This document shows, in pieces, positions 1-11,169 of a stretch of 64,000 bases of DNA. Under the pieces are notes generated by a model. That model worked only from the letters and a program-made list of their open reading frames with translations. It searched no databases and was not told where the DNA came from. Position 1 is the stretch's first letter; every line of letters begins with the position of its first letter. The DNA comes from Lates calcarifer (taxonomy: Eukaryota > Chordata > Actinopteri > Centropomidae): the NCBI RefSeq assembly GCF_001640805.2, contig NC_066838.1, positions 23,433,928 through 23,497,927 on the forward strand, read 5' to 3'. A program made the position numbers and the translations under genes.

Positions 1-1
1 A

Positions 2-173
2 AACCAGTCAGCACTTGCCTTTGAATGTACAGAACTGAGCTTGAGTCAGGACAGTTTCTTTTTTCCCAAGACTCTGCAGGAGAACATGGCAGCCTTTCTG
101 TCACTGGACTTGCAGGTGTTCTCGCCACGTCTTAACAACCTGCGACTGTACGTACATTTGATGGCGCTGTGAA
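2..173 (+). CDS. C-terminal coding piece of an unidentified upstream gene (partial)
   Basis: From base 2 one frame stays open for 56 codons and closes with TGA at about 171-173. The encoded tail ends in LNNLRLYVHLMAL and is rich in Leu and Phe, with coding-like codon use (many CTG, GCC, CAG). It is followed by AT-rich sequence and a polyadenylation signal near 869, as expected for the last exon of a gene that begins before the window. I do not recognise the protein. In mammals NOL9 lies upstream of PLEKHG5 on the same strand, but this tail does not resemble the NOL9 C terminus as I know it. It could be a chance open frame, since 56 codons is not decisive, and no splice acceptor is visible because the window starts inside it. 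Confidence 0.45.
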
Positions 174-895
174 GGAGTTTTCACATTTCTGGGTTTTCTG
201 CCACATGGACAATAATATATCACACCTTGTAGTTAAAGCTGTTGTTTAATGTCTCTTCTTTGTAGGTGACATTCCAAAACTGAAAACATAAACCTGCCAG
301 ATATTAAATGAGAAACGACTTTGGTTCAGAGTTTTGCTCTTTTGTTGCTTTCAAGTGCTTCTTAGACCAGTGTCACTAGTGGTTGTTACGATTGCTGTTT
401 GATTCACAGTCATATGTAGATTTCAACCAGGTGATGGCCGTTTAATCCGTCTATCACAGTGTTCAGTGTAGTTCCCAATTCAGGCAGTAGTTTGTTCATT
501 TTTGACATTTGTATTTTGAGATAAAATGTCCAATACAGTGGACATTTTTAAATATGCTAACTATGCTATCACTCAAATAGAGAACTTGACAAGGCAGAGT
601 TACAGAGGGATCTTTCACATGATCTGTAAATCTGATGGATTTACAAGTGAAAGAAGCCCATTTTGTCAGTATTGTTTTTATATGACAGTCAAATGTTTTG
701 CTGAAATGGTTCTATTTTTTATTGCTGACAAACTCTGCTTTAACTGTTGTACGTTTGTTATTGTGCTAAACGGTCAACAAAAGTGTTGCTGCACTTATCA
801 TTCAAGAGGTTTTGTAAATGTTTACAGTTTCTTATGTAGGCTCATGTGGGATATAAAAGATAAAAAAAAATAAAGATAATTTTGGTGATACCTTT
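174..895 (+). other. Probable 3'UTR of the upstream gene
   Basis: AT-rich sequence without convincing coding potential lies between the putative stop at 173 and the AATAAA hexamer at 869-874, which is followed by a T/G-rich stretch. The length of about 700 bases suits a vertebrate 3'UTR. A 115-codon ORF at 526-873 lies entirely inside it and ends in a lysine run that is simply the A-rich polyadenylation region. Confidence 0.4.
869..874 (+). terminator. Polyadenylation signal AATAAA
   Basis: A canonical AATAAA sits after an A-run and is followed by the T/G-rich sequence TTTTGGTGATACC at about 881-893, which is a typical downstream element. It would end the transcript of the partial gene at the left edge. 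A second AATAAA at about 990-996 is an alternative. Confidence 0.4.
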
Positions 896-2430
896 TGTGC
901 CACAAGGGGGCAGCAAATATATGTTGAGATTTTGCTCTGGACAACAGTAGATGATCACTTAGCAAAAGTCTCAAGGGCAGGAAAACTGCAATAAAAAAGA
1001 CACAATCCTATAATACTGAAGAACTTTACTGTTTCATAATGGTTTTAAAAGTAAATTCAGGTTAATTTAAGAAATGACAAACACCATCTGAGAGACTTGT
1101 GTTGCATGCAGACTGACATTTACATTATCTGACTGGAGGGATTGAAGGAGGACTCTGGGTCGTAAACATCCACTCACGCAGTGGAGAATTGCTAATTTGT
1201 TAAGTGGGCCGTTTTAACATCCCCTCTCTGCCCCCTCGCCATTCTTTGTTCGCTGTTCCCCGCCTCTTTATTGAGGGTGGGTGCATACAAACACAGCACA
1301 GCGACATTTTGGCCGAGTCATTGTTTTGGCTTTGTCAGGTCAGATGTTGCATGCAAACCAAAGAGAGATCCCACTGTAGGGGTAAATAACAACGCACATC
1401 TGTGCACCGTTATCCAATGCAACCTTTAAATTCAGTGCATTTATAACCACCAAACAAAAACAAAAACTGCAGATGCTCTGAGTAAAAAATATTGTTCATT
1501 CACTCTTTGGATTTGTCTGATGCTGCTGCCACATATGTGCAAACTTCAAATTAAAGCTTAGAATATGTTAAACTTATCTGGCACCAAAGTTGGAAAGAGA
1601 AAGCAGGTAAATAAATCAAATAGAGAATAAGCTGGTAGCCCTAATACTATTCAGAAGTTATTGGTGATAGTACATATATCATATCATTATTTGATCAATC
1701 AAGAAAATAACTGACAAATTAATCAATTGTGAAAATATATGTTAGTTGCACCTCAAAAACAGGATACATGGGCTACATTTCAAATATTCATGTGATGTTC
1801 CAGCCAGAATCAGTGAGACTCTGATCTGGTTAAAGTCTTGAACTTCAACCAAAAAATCTCAGACGTGTTTTAATCATAAGCCTTGTGTTGTTAATAAACC
1901 TTTGATTTTTCAGTAGTAATCTGTGCCATGCTCATGTGATGTCTTCCCTCCCAGACAAACAGCTCGCCTGCTGCCTGCAAAGACAATTGTGCTGAATAAA
2001 GAGACAATACAGAGGCAGTGTGCCATTATAACCACTCAAATCCCCCTTGTTCACTTAAAAAAGTCATGGGAGTAGGGGAAACTCCACAAACTTAGTGGAC
2101 TGTTTGATGATATGGTTTTATTTCTGGAACAACAAAACAACGGTCCTCAAGACAAAAATTACCTTTAGTTCCACACAGTTTTATGAGTATTTATAACCCC
2201 AAATTTAAATGAAATAATTAAGGTCTTTAATGTCAGGCCTTGATGCAGGGACATTCTTCAAAAGTCATTAAAGCATTATTTCTGAAGGCAGGAACTATCT
2301 ACGTTTCCAGAGTCCTACAAACACAAACACAACAATTCTAACCTTAACCCATGTGATAAGTTCCCTCACGTATAGGTCTACTGTAGTGAGAGCCATACGG
2401 CCATCCTGGGGAACAGGATAACCCATGTCA
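896..2430. other. Intergenic, no gene seen
   Basis: AT-rich sequence with stops in all frames. The part at about 1660-1760 contains several ATCAATCAA / TTAATCAATT motifs typical of the degraded 'TGCAACTAA...GATTAATC' fish repeat that occurs many times later in the window. Nothing else can be supported. Confidence 0.5.
1655..1765. repeat. Fragment of an interspersed repeat (ATTAATCAATT-rich)
   Basis: The segment carries TTTGATCAATCAAGAAAA and AATTAATCAATTG and ends GTTAGTTGCACCTC. This resembles one end of the abundant non-autonomous element seen at 33395-34090, 35490-35690 and elsewhere in the window. It is short and decayed. Confidence 0.4.
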
Positions 2431-2437
2431 CATTAAG

Positions 2438-2707
2438 TGCATACAAAACTGGGGAACATCTTTACCAGGTTCCCACTGTGTGCTATATAGCTGGGGAACA
2501 TAGGGCCCTGGGAACATAGGACCCTGGGAGAGCACATATGTAGAACTGGGGAACATGGGATTCTGGGAACATAGGGCATTGAGAACATGGGCCCATGGAA
2601 GAGCACATATGTAGAATTTGGGAACATGACCCTGAGAATATGGGACCATGGGAACATAGGACTCTGGGAGAGCACATATGTAGAGCTGGGGAACATAGGG
2701 CCCTTTG
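2438..2707. repeat. Minisatellite, GGGAACATAGG core with ~70 bp higher-order unit
   Basis: Short units of the type GGGAACATAGGACCCT are repeated about 15 times in variant form. A larger period is superimposed: AGCACATATG recurs at 2531, 2602 and 2671, so three units of about 70 bp are visible. The array resumes at about 3057-3090 on the other side of an inserted SINE. Overlapping minus-strand ORFs here (2428-3018, 2433-2849, 2483-2677) are read-through of the repeat and show its periodicity as a Pro/Cys/Ser pattern. Confidence 0.85.
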
Positions 2708-3027
2708 GGCGGCTGTGGCTTAGGAGGTAGAGCAGTCGTCCACCAATCAGAAGGTCGGTGGTTCGATTCCCGGCTCCTCCAGTCTGCATGCCGAAGTATC
2801 CTTGGGCAAGATACTGAACCCCAAATTGCCTCCGATGTGTGTGTTTCACATCGGTGTGTGAATGTGTTTAGAAAAAAAAAAAAAAAAAGCACATTAAATA
2901 TATAGAATATGTGCTGTATGAATGTGTGTGAATGGGGTGAATGTGATCTGTAGTGTAAAGCGCTTTGAGTGGTCGAAAAGACTAGAAAAGCGCTATATAA
3001 GTACAGTCCATTTACCATTTACCATTT
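2708..3027 (+). mobile_element. tRNA-derived SINE inserted in the minisatellite
   Basis: The 5' part is tRNA-like, with an RNA polymerase III A box (TGGCTTAGGAGG from 2716) and a perfect B box (GGTTCGATTCC, 2760-2770). It is followed by the fish SINE body containing CTTGGGCAAGATACTGAACC and by the tail AAAGCGCTATATAAGTACAG, ending in a repeated CCATTTA. An A-run at 2871-2888 lies within the body. The element splits the GGGAACATAGG minisatellite, which continues at 3057. It looks fairly intact. This is a retroposed element, not a functional tRNA gene. Confidence 0.85.
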
Positions 3028-3625
3028 GTCATGTTCCTATCATGTGCCATAAAAATCTGGGGAACATAAGACCCTGGGAACATAGGAATGTCTCCCCAGA
3101 AGCGAGGGCACTGTTGTATATTATTATTACTCAGGGTTACAGCTAACATTTGAAAAATACCTGTTTTGATCTGGAACATCCACAGCAATGCGAAGAGCCA
3201 AGAAAATGTCATAGTTTAGAATAATGATAGTGACTCTGTCCTGCTTTTTATTCGGTTTGGGGATGTTTACACTCAAGCAGCTCTCGCCAAACGTGTGTTA
3301 GATAGTGCAGCACTTGTCAGACTCATTGGTGATTCCTCATCCTCAAATCTTCTTCTGTTTTAAAAGTAAAACATACTGTTTTAAAACACTAAGATTTCAA
3401 CCTTAATTTCTGACCTCCATCCCTTTAAAATGGAACAAACAAAGAAAGGTATTTTAGGTAATGTCTTTATTCTCTTTGATTATTTTCAGATCGATGTGAC
3501 AGACATCTGAATGCATGGACAGACTGACAACATGGTCCCCCAATCAAAGACAGGTAAAAAGCCCCGGCTTTTTCTATATAGGACCACCAGACTGATAGAG
3601 ACACAAAATGACTACAAATTATATG

Positions 3626-4235
3626 GTTTGTAGTTTGTGGGCCGGTCATTTTTTGTCACTTCATGATAATTTTGTGCGTTGTCATGATCAATTTTCATCT
3701 CCACACGGTCATTTTTATCTCTTTATGGCCATTTCATGTGCCTTTATGGATATTTTTAAAATCTCTTTATGGTTGTTTTGTGTGTCCTTATGGATATCTT
3801 TCATCTCTTTATGGTTGTTTTGTGTGTCTCTATGGTCGTTTTTCATCTCTTTGCAGTTGTTTCATGTTTCTTTATGGCTGAACATCCATTTTGTGTGTTG
3901 TTATGGTATCTGTATATGGCCATTTTAAATATATTTATGGTCATTTGATGTCTCTTTATGGTTATTTTGTCTCCTCAAAGTCATTTTACATCTCTTTATG
4001 GTAGTTTTTCATTTCTCTGTGGTCATTTTTTTTATCTCTTTAAGATCTGTTTTCAATCTCTGCAGTTGTGCTGTGCTTGTTTATGGTAAAATTTTGTCTG
4101 TTTATGTCCATTTTATCTCCTGAGAGTCGTTTATGTGTAACTATGATCATCTTTCCTGTTTTCATGGCCGGATCTGGCTCTATTTTGTCATTTTTCATCG
4201 TTTTATGGGCTCATAGTGTCTCTTTGTGGTTATTT
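3626..4235 (+). repeat. Degenerate tandem repeat, TCTCTTTATGGTTGTTTTGTG type
   Basis: Units of roughly 25-35 bases built on CTCTTTATGGT + (T/C)(G/A)TTTTGTG or TCATTTT are repeated about 20 times with heavy drift. The ORFs at 3608-3928 and 3663-3881 read through it and give a Ser-Leu-Trp/Tyr-Gly periodic pseudo-protein. The same family appears in the opposite orientation at about 3599-3622 and at 37135-37310. It resembles a minisatellite-like repeat common in fish genomes. Confidence 0.8.
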
Positions 4236-4679
4236 TGTATCTTTTAACGGAGTTCTATGACTTTCAACTAAGAAACAGTATTGGCAATCGCTTCATGCTG
4301 AATCCCAGGGCCCCCCTAACCTCTCGGGTCCCTGTGCCTGGTTTAGGCCCTTTCTGTAATCCCTCCATGTCTGCATGCGCGTTGGTCAAAGTCATACAGA
4401 GGCTGTGTGCACCTCTGGTTTGTGGGCTGGTTGAATGGATGTGTTGTCGGTGTCTCTGGCGCCTCTAGCTGCAACATTGCGCCACCAGAGAGAGAAACTG
4501 CACTGACTCTTTGTGGATCCAGGTTGTCTGAATGAATGGAGGGGAGCCGATGGTCGACCGGAGAGGGCGGCGAGACGAAGCAGCCGACTATATGTTTTCA
4601 ACTTAAGCTGCATGTGGTGTGAAGTTGGTAGAGGGAATCCATTCACCGAGTCTCTGCCTTAAAGGCCCCTGAAGAAGGT

Positions 4680-5142
4680 TTTTCGCTCGTAATCCCGACC
4701 GAGCTTCACTAACAGACATTGTTCGCTGGACGTCGATATTTCTTTTTCGCATGTGTGTGTGCAGCCAGCAACAGGTCATTTACAGCTTAGCACGGCGTCC
4801 AACTCCCAGCTGTACCTCAGTGGTTGTTAGATGTGCGTTAACTTTTCGTCGTGTGAACCGAGGGGGATGCTTTTTCGCCACTCTTCTCCGTGCATTCACC
4901 GTGCAGCTTTGTGCTCGCCACCGACCGAGATCCTCCAGCCTGAAGAGCGCACTGCGTTTTAGAGGAGGGCGACAGCAGAAATGAGGGGAGAATATGAAAA
5001 TGCCATAGAGAAGACTGCTCATTAAACATTGCTGGGTGATTAGCGTCGAGCCGGAAGCACCGACGGACAGACCTGCGAGGAGCTGGTGCTGGTGCAGGGG
5101 GGTGGGGTGGGGGGAATCTCTCAAGAAGGATCGCATGCCTAG
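4680..5142 (+). promoter_or_regulatory. CpG-rich promoter / 5'UTR block of PLEKHG5 first exon (candidate)
   Basis: CpG dinucleotides are dense from about 4685 to 5060, against a strongly CpG-poor surround. The block leads straight into an ATG at 5143 and a consensus donor at 5225. This is what a vertebrate CpG-island promoter with its first exon looks like. It contains several upstream ATGs, including a 77-codon ORF at about 4751-4984, so translation from 5143 would have to pass uORFs. No TATA box is clear. The transcription start is not determinable from sequence alone. Confidence 0.55.
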
Positions 5143-5224
5143 ATGGTGCCAAACAAGTGGACCATGAATTCAGTTCTGCACAAATCGCCACCAAGGAGCT
5201 GGCTCGGTCTCAGATTACGACTAA
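5143..5224 (+). CDS. plekhg5: PLEKHG5 candidate alternative first coding exon A
   Basis: ATG at 5143 directly follows an in-frame TAG (5140-5142). The frame runs 27 codons, starting MVPNKWTMNSVLHKSPPRSW, and reaches a perfect donor GTAAGT at 5225. One base (A) is left over, so the exon exits in phase 1, which matches the acceptor at 23174. The joined codon would be AAT. It lies in the CpG-rich block at 4680-5224. The peptide is basic with Ser/Pro and has no recognised domain. The start context is modest (T at -3, G at +4). It could be wholly untranslated leader, with translation beginning downstream. The link to PLEKHG5 rests on strand, position and phase, not on a protein match. Confidence 0.4.
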
Positions 5225-6429
5225 GTAAGTAAAAATTCATGAAGTCAGCCACTGATCACCCTTTCCATATTAATGCCAGCATCATCAGCTTATTTTTGGC
5301 AAGTCTGTTGGATAAGTCAGCGCCTTAAGATGAGTCACCTGGATGCTTTGTTCTTTAAGAAACACCTTGTGCACTGGGTTTGTCTTTAAGAGCTCAGATA
5401 GGAAGGGGAACAGAGCAGCCCTCATGACTTTGATCCTCAGGCACCAGATCTTTGTTTCATGCTTTTTCCTCCAGTCATCAAAGTTAATGGCTGCATTTGG
5501 CAAGTGACCTGAGCAATTATCCCAGCTGGAGGCAGAGGTATTTTAGTCAGAGAGGAAAGTACACTCAGATCTGAAGTTCCCCTCTTGATGAAGGGACAAC
5601 TCTGTATACACTCAGATGATAGATATTACCTCCTGTAAATCTCTAACTAACACTATTTATTGTCTTTTTCCTCAGACCTGTCATCTGTCCTCCCCTCTCT
5701 TTCTCATAATTCAGATCAAAGTGAAAACCGTAACATCTAGTCTTGTGGAGGGCTGCAGCTGACTAATTTGCAATTTCCCAGGTCCCAACATGACATATTT
5801 GAATAGTCTGTTTGTCCAAAAAGCTAAAGACAGTGAGTTTATAATCATAGACACCAAGAAAAACAAGTAAATGTGCACATTTTTGAGGCTGGACAAAGTT
5901 AATTTTAGCTTTAGTTTACTTATCAAACATATTTGCAAATTTCTGTTCTAATCAGTTATTTGACTGATTGTTTCTGTTTTTAGCTCTACCCTGGGCTTTA
6001 TGTGTGTGATGTATGTAGTGCTGGCAGTTCACGGGTTCATACAGTGAGTGAAGTGAGCGCCGAGTTAAAGTTTAGCAGCCTTAATTGGTTGAGTCTGGAA
6101 CCCTTCAGTGTTCCAGGCCACCGGAGTCTTAAGCCTGTCTTAAACACACTGGTCTAATCTGGGACCAGATGTCTTGTCTGGTCTCTGTCCACCACTGAAA
6201 AACAAAAACACAGACTAGAAATCTCAGTTCTTTACTCATTGATTCACTGTTGTGGTGTTAAAAGTGTCAGTCATCATAAATGAGGACATCTGTCTGTACA
6301 AAGGACACATGATGCTCTGGCTGAAATAGATGCTTTCAGTTTATGGCCCACTTTGATGTTCAAATATGAGCTTGATATAATGATTTAAATGACAAATCAA
6401 TCCAAACAGTTGATGATTCAGTTTTTGAT

Positions 6430-7490
6430 GAACTGCAGAACTGTAGAATCGTAGATGCTCAAATTTCCATTTCTTGCCCCTTTGGGCTTTAAAGATGAGG
6501 TCCAAAGTGACGGACCTTGGACCACAAGGTCCATTTAGAAGTTCCTCTGGAGCTTTCGATCATATCTCGTCATCTGGAGTTTGCCCAGTTGTCATGAAAT
6601 GGTAGATGTTCCCAGTTTTTCTTTGTCTCCTGTCATTGATGGCTTTAAAGTTGAGGTTTAAAGTTCATTCTTGACCTTGAAAACAGCCATTGACAGAAAA
6701 ATTTCATCTCAAGGTCCATTTAGTAGCTGTTCTGGAGCTTTTGATTGAATTGCGTGATTGAAAGTTTTTCAAATTTCCACTTTTTCCAAGCACATTAAGG
6801 ATTTCTCATCCATGTTGTCCTTAAAGCTGAGGCTGAAGTTTACTCAGGGCTTGCAAAAAGCAGTTGAGAAAAACATGCCACTGCAAGTCACACTTTGCAG
6901 CTGTTCCTGAGCTTTTCAATCACGTTACATGGTCTTCATCAGCAGATAAAGTTTGCATGGAATTGTAAATTCACATGTTTTCTTATAACTTTAAGGACTT
7001 CTCGTCGAGCTTTTGATCGTATCACATGATCTTCACCGATAGATGTCGTTTTTCCCAGCTGACATGGAATTGTAAATGCCGAAATTTCTATTATTTTGTG
7101 AAATTTGTAGGGACCTCTTGTGCATGTTGGCTTAAAAGTTGGAATTCAGAATCTATCCTTGAATATGGAAACAGCAGTTGAGAAAAAAGTCTCTCCACGG
7201 TGTCCATTTAGTAACTGTTCTGGAGCTTTTGATCCCAACATACAATCTGTGTCAGTAACGGAGTTTGCATAGAATTGTTGATGTTCAAAAAACCTTCACG
7301 TTTCTGCTCTGTTGCTTTCGATCATATCATGATCCTCATTGGCAGAAAGTGCTTGGGGAAATTGAAATATGAAACACCTACAGTTTTACGTCAACTGGGG
7401 AAACTCTGTCTGCTGATGAAGATCATGTGATGTAGTCGAAAACTCCAACAGAACGGCTCCTAAATGGACCTTGAGATGGTTTAAGTGTGA
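6430..7490. repeat. Diverged tandem array of ~175-315 bp unit, ending in an inverted copy
   Basis: An anchor of the form GTCCATTTAGTAGCTGTTCTGGAGCTTTTGAT occurs in variant form at about 6530, 6713, 6887 and 7202, with a partial anchor (GAGCTTTTGATCGTATCAC) near 7012. Between anchors come shared phrases such as TTTGCATGGAATTGTAAAT and AACAGCAGTTGAGAAAAA. At about 7390-7480 the same sequence runs in reverse complement (GATGAAGATCATGTGATG ... CTAAATGGACCTTGAGATG). Copies have drifted by perhaps a quarter or more. Confidence 0.75.
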
Positions 7491-7601
7491 AAAAGCTGCA
7501 GAGCTCTGAAGGAATATTTGGAGTGTTGATTCTTTCTGCTGCAACACTTCAGTCTGACTAGACTGGTGTAATCTGGGTGCATATGCCATATTGTGTGTAT
7601 T

Positions 7602-7619
7602 TGTGTGTGTGTGTGTGTG
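7602..7619. repeat. (TG)n microsatellite
   Basis: About nine TG units, preceded by an interrupted shorter TG run (7592-7598). Confidence 0.85.
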
Positions 7620-8524
7620 ATTCTGGTCTGGCTCGTGGCTTGTTACAGTTCAAACTTCCTTCTTCAGACTGTCTTTCCATTGTTCCACTTTTTTCCCGAC
7701 AGTAATTTCCTTTCTCTTTTCCCCTCTTTGCATTTCTGCCTTTTCCTGATGGCGCGCCGGGTCACAGTGTTTTTGTTTTTCTCTCTCGTCTCCAAAAGCC
7801 CGCTCAACAATAATTATCCCAGCTTCATGTGCAATGTTGCGACTCATCCTAATAATTTTGCACGACAATGTTTATTTGTTTTATGAAGGGTCTGCTCTGC
7901 ATTTGATGTCGCTAACACGCCATGCTCAGTAATAACTTTTTCATGTCTCTGGTGGTAGCTTTGATTGTTCTCTTGGTCTTAAAAAAAACAGCAAGTTTGC
8001 CTTTTCTTGTACCGCAGTAAATACTGGTCAGCCGTGTAATGCAGCCTGTTTGTTCTGTGATTAAATATGATATGTGTTACAGACCATAATGGAAAACAAA
8101 TCAAGCACTCAGCCAGTGATGCTTTGATCCCCTTTCCTTATGTCTGACAGAGAATTAATTTCCTTCCTTGTGTCTCATCATTTCTGCACTGTTCTTCCTG
8201 TATGTGGAGAGTGAGGGAGTTCATAAAGATCCCATGGAACAAAAACTCTTTTTCATTTCATTTACAACCATAATATTCACCATATGTATTCATGTGGAAA
8301 AAATAATCAAGAATCCCAAACTCTTCTTGCAGGGAGATTCCCCTTTAAAAAACTGGTTGTCGTTGTTGTTAATAGACAGCTGAAGTCCTGTGCCACTTCT
8401 GTGTATTCTCTGAAATAGGTTTTGATTCATTGCTCTTGAAAAACTGAAATGTGATGCTGCTCATATGTGTAGTTACTTTGTACCAGACTAGTGTCTAGTT
8501 TCAGTGCTTCATCATTTTAACAAA

Positions 8525-9125
8525 GACTAGTGCCCATCGATCGGGGCATCGTCCAAATAACCTCACACTTGATACTGCACTTCCTTGCGTCCTGAGAAAT
8601 ACACCTGCTGTGACATTGTTGTGTCCCCTAGCAATGCAACAGTAAACATGTCATTTGTGCGCTCATAACATTTGATGGCGTCAGTGAAGTCAAAGCCCCA
8701 TTCAGTGTTTATGTACAAACCTTACAGCCATGTGCAGGCCTTCAGGCTCTGGGTTTAGATATTTGTGTTTACGGTCCGTGCCCTCCGATCCATACACTCA
8801 GATGACTTGGTTTGCGAGTGAAAAGCACAATAAATACGTTACAAAGTGAATGTACAAGGCAGTGTAGCACAAAATGTACCCTTAAGTTCTGCCTCTCTTA
8901 AAACCAAAGTGCAGCTCTGCCTTTTTCTCTGCATCAGGTAACATAAAAAAGTAAGTTAGTCTTACTTGAGACCCACTCATCCGCAAGCATGTCAGAGTTG
9001 ACACTGCACGTCCTTTGGTCCTTAGCAATACACTTACGAAGTTTGGAGTCGATCAGATGAACGGTTCTCAAGAAAATCTCATGGAAGCAGTAGCTTTTGA
9101 ACACGAATAAGTTACGAAAATCTCA
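8525..9125. repeat. Block with a repeated ~40 bp motif
   Basis: A motif near 8568-8606 (ACTGCACTTCCTTGCGTCC then AAATACAC) recurs in variant form near 8997-9033 (ACTGCACGTCCTTTGGTCC then CAATACAC), about 430 bases apart. The second copy is followed by GAAGTTTGGAGTCGATCAGA, a phrase I associate with degraded interspersed repeats of fish. The family is not named. Confidence 0.4.
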
Positions 9126-10639
9126 AGAATCTCAAGGTACCTTTTCCATTTTCCTTTAAGGCTGAAGTTCTGTGCTCACCAGAATGTAGTTTGAATGGTA
9201 TATACATATCTCAATTTATTGACTGAAAATAGCTGCGGCTAAAAGCCATGAGAGCGGAGAGAATGAACCACAAACGCTAACCAAAACAACGAGCTAAAAG
9301 ACACTAAAATGCTCCGCAGATCTGAAGGGAAACTGCAAAGTCAGGTGATAAGTCTGTGGTTTATAACCTCTTTAGTCATGTGATCTGTTCTGTTTTAAAA
9401 TATTGATTGTAGCGGCTTTAAGGGATGGATATGAAAGCAGTTTCAATCTTCTCAAAATTATTAGAAAGAACTATTCCTTTACTGCAGCTCTGACTATGCA
9501 CAGGTGAATATCACATTACACGACAGGTGTTGTGGCTTTCTTCTCTTCACTACACCACAGTCCTGGTTTTTGCTGTTTAGAGTCACAGATGAAGTCATAA
9601 ATGTGCTCACAGCTGGAGGCCTTATTTTCTTTCTCCCCTTCTCTCCCTTCATCCTCTTCTCTCACAAAAGACTCCCAACAACACTTGGAAATGGCTGATA
9701 CGGAACACCACTCTCACTAATCTTAACTCTCCGGCTCTTCTTACCCTCATTCTCAGCACTAGCTGTTATTCTCTTTTTTTTTTTTTGTGGGACATTGCTT
9801 CACAGCGTGATGCTTGAGTTCATATTTCCAGTGGTGTACTGCTTTTTACCCTGAGGGATATTCTCTGTTATTGTCCCACACTGTAGTGCTGTTTTGCATT
9901 AGCACAGAGAGAAAACTGTTGGGCTCTGCTTTGCATTTTCATTTAATTTACATACACAATCACTCTTGCCTAATTCGGGCTTGGATATTAGGTCATTGGT
10001 CAGTGTTTATCTCTCCTTCAGGGCTAAAGCCTCCTTTTTTAAATTCCTGAAACTCATCCATCAGCTAATTTCAGTCCAATTTTAGTCAGCTAATATGATC
10101 AAAAAACCCATCAGGGCCTCATCATGTTGCAAATAGACCAACAGTGAGCTGCTTCTCTTCAAACTGTGCAGCTGCTAATTAAAGGGGCTATGTTAAGTTC
10201 ACATACACACACACAGAGACCTTCTTTAACCCCAGAAACATAATGGCAAGTGTTTATCCCCGAATATGTCCTTCCACACTTGTAACCTCCACCCTGGCTA
10301 AATGACTGTTTATGTTTATTGCAGCCTTCCACATGACAATAACTGTACTTTTATAGAATAAGTGTTTTTGATTCCTGTTGACTCTGTTATTGGCTTCTCA
10401 TCGGCAGCCCCCACTGCAATTTTAACCAGATTGTTTCAATTATGGGATTATTCATATCAACAAGTTGAAGAGTGGTTGTTTGTCCCTCTGAACTGCTGGT
10501 TTAAGGATGGACTGTTAAATTACACAATGTCTTATGGTAATAAACCTGGTGTGGATGGTCTCGCACACCCTCTACTTACAGCCAGGTTCTGATGGTTGAT
10601 ACTCAGGCTATAATTAATAGAAAATATTAGAATATCTTT

Positions 10640-10765
10640 GTTGATTAAATGGTAAAAACCTACTTCCTTTTTTGATGTTGTTGATGCCTTGAAATTGTGG
10701 ACAGACATTCAGTGTTCCCAGATGATATACCGTAATGATTTTAGTAACTTTGGGGATCTCTACCT
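10640..10765. repeat. Fragment of a 'GACATTCA..GTTCCCAGA' interspersed repeat
   Basis: GTGGACAGACATTCAGTGTTCCCAGATGA followed by a TTTTAGTAACTTTGG phrase matches in outline the better preserved copy at 21440-21980 and the one at 15720-15890. Confidence 0.5.
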
Positions 10766-11169
10766 CGTCATTTGAATTGGTCCAATAATTTATAATGACT
10801 CTCCCATCAAACTCTGCATCACACTGCAGAGTGTCTCTCCTGCTGGGCTGCTGACGGTGTTGTCAACTGGACTTTAACTTTTATTTTAACTCATAATAAC
10901 AGTAGTTTCCGCTGTAACTCTGCGTTCCTGTGATGGGCATGCCGCTCTCGGCAGGCAGGCAGAACTCACCTGACACTGGAGCTGAGAGAAACAAGTTGCC
11001 TTGCTTTGCACTGTCGCTGTGTCCTCAGTTTCCATCATGTCTCTGCTTCCATCACAGCTATTTTTGTGGTTGGGACTCGGTTGTAAAATTTAGGGCCTGA
11101 CACACTCTGAGTCCTGCATGCACATTATGTTGTGTGAACTGTGAGGCAGTTAAAAAAAAGGTGCAACGA

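Noticed and set aside
526..873. 115-codon + strand ORF
   Set aside because: It lies wholly in the putative 3'UTR, has no domain, and its C-terminal lysines come from the A-rich polyadenylation region.
2708..2780. tRNA gene suggested by A and B boxes
   Set aside because: The boxes belong to a retroposed SINE with a non-tRNA body and tail. The tRNA-like part does not form a proper anticodon arm by eye.
2428..3018. 196-codon minus-strand ORF, and nested ones at 2433-2849 and 2483-2677
   Set aside because: They read through the GGGAACATAGG minisatellite and the SINE. Several frames stay open because the repeat lacks stops.
3608..3928. Trp/Leu-rich 106-codon ORF that looks like a membrane protein
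   Set aside because: Its periodic sequence is the translation of a degenerate tandem repeat.
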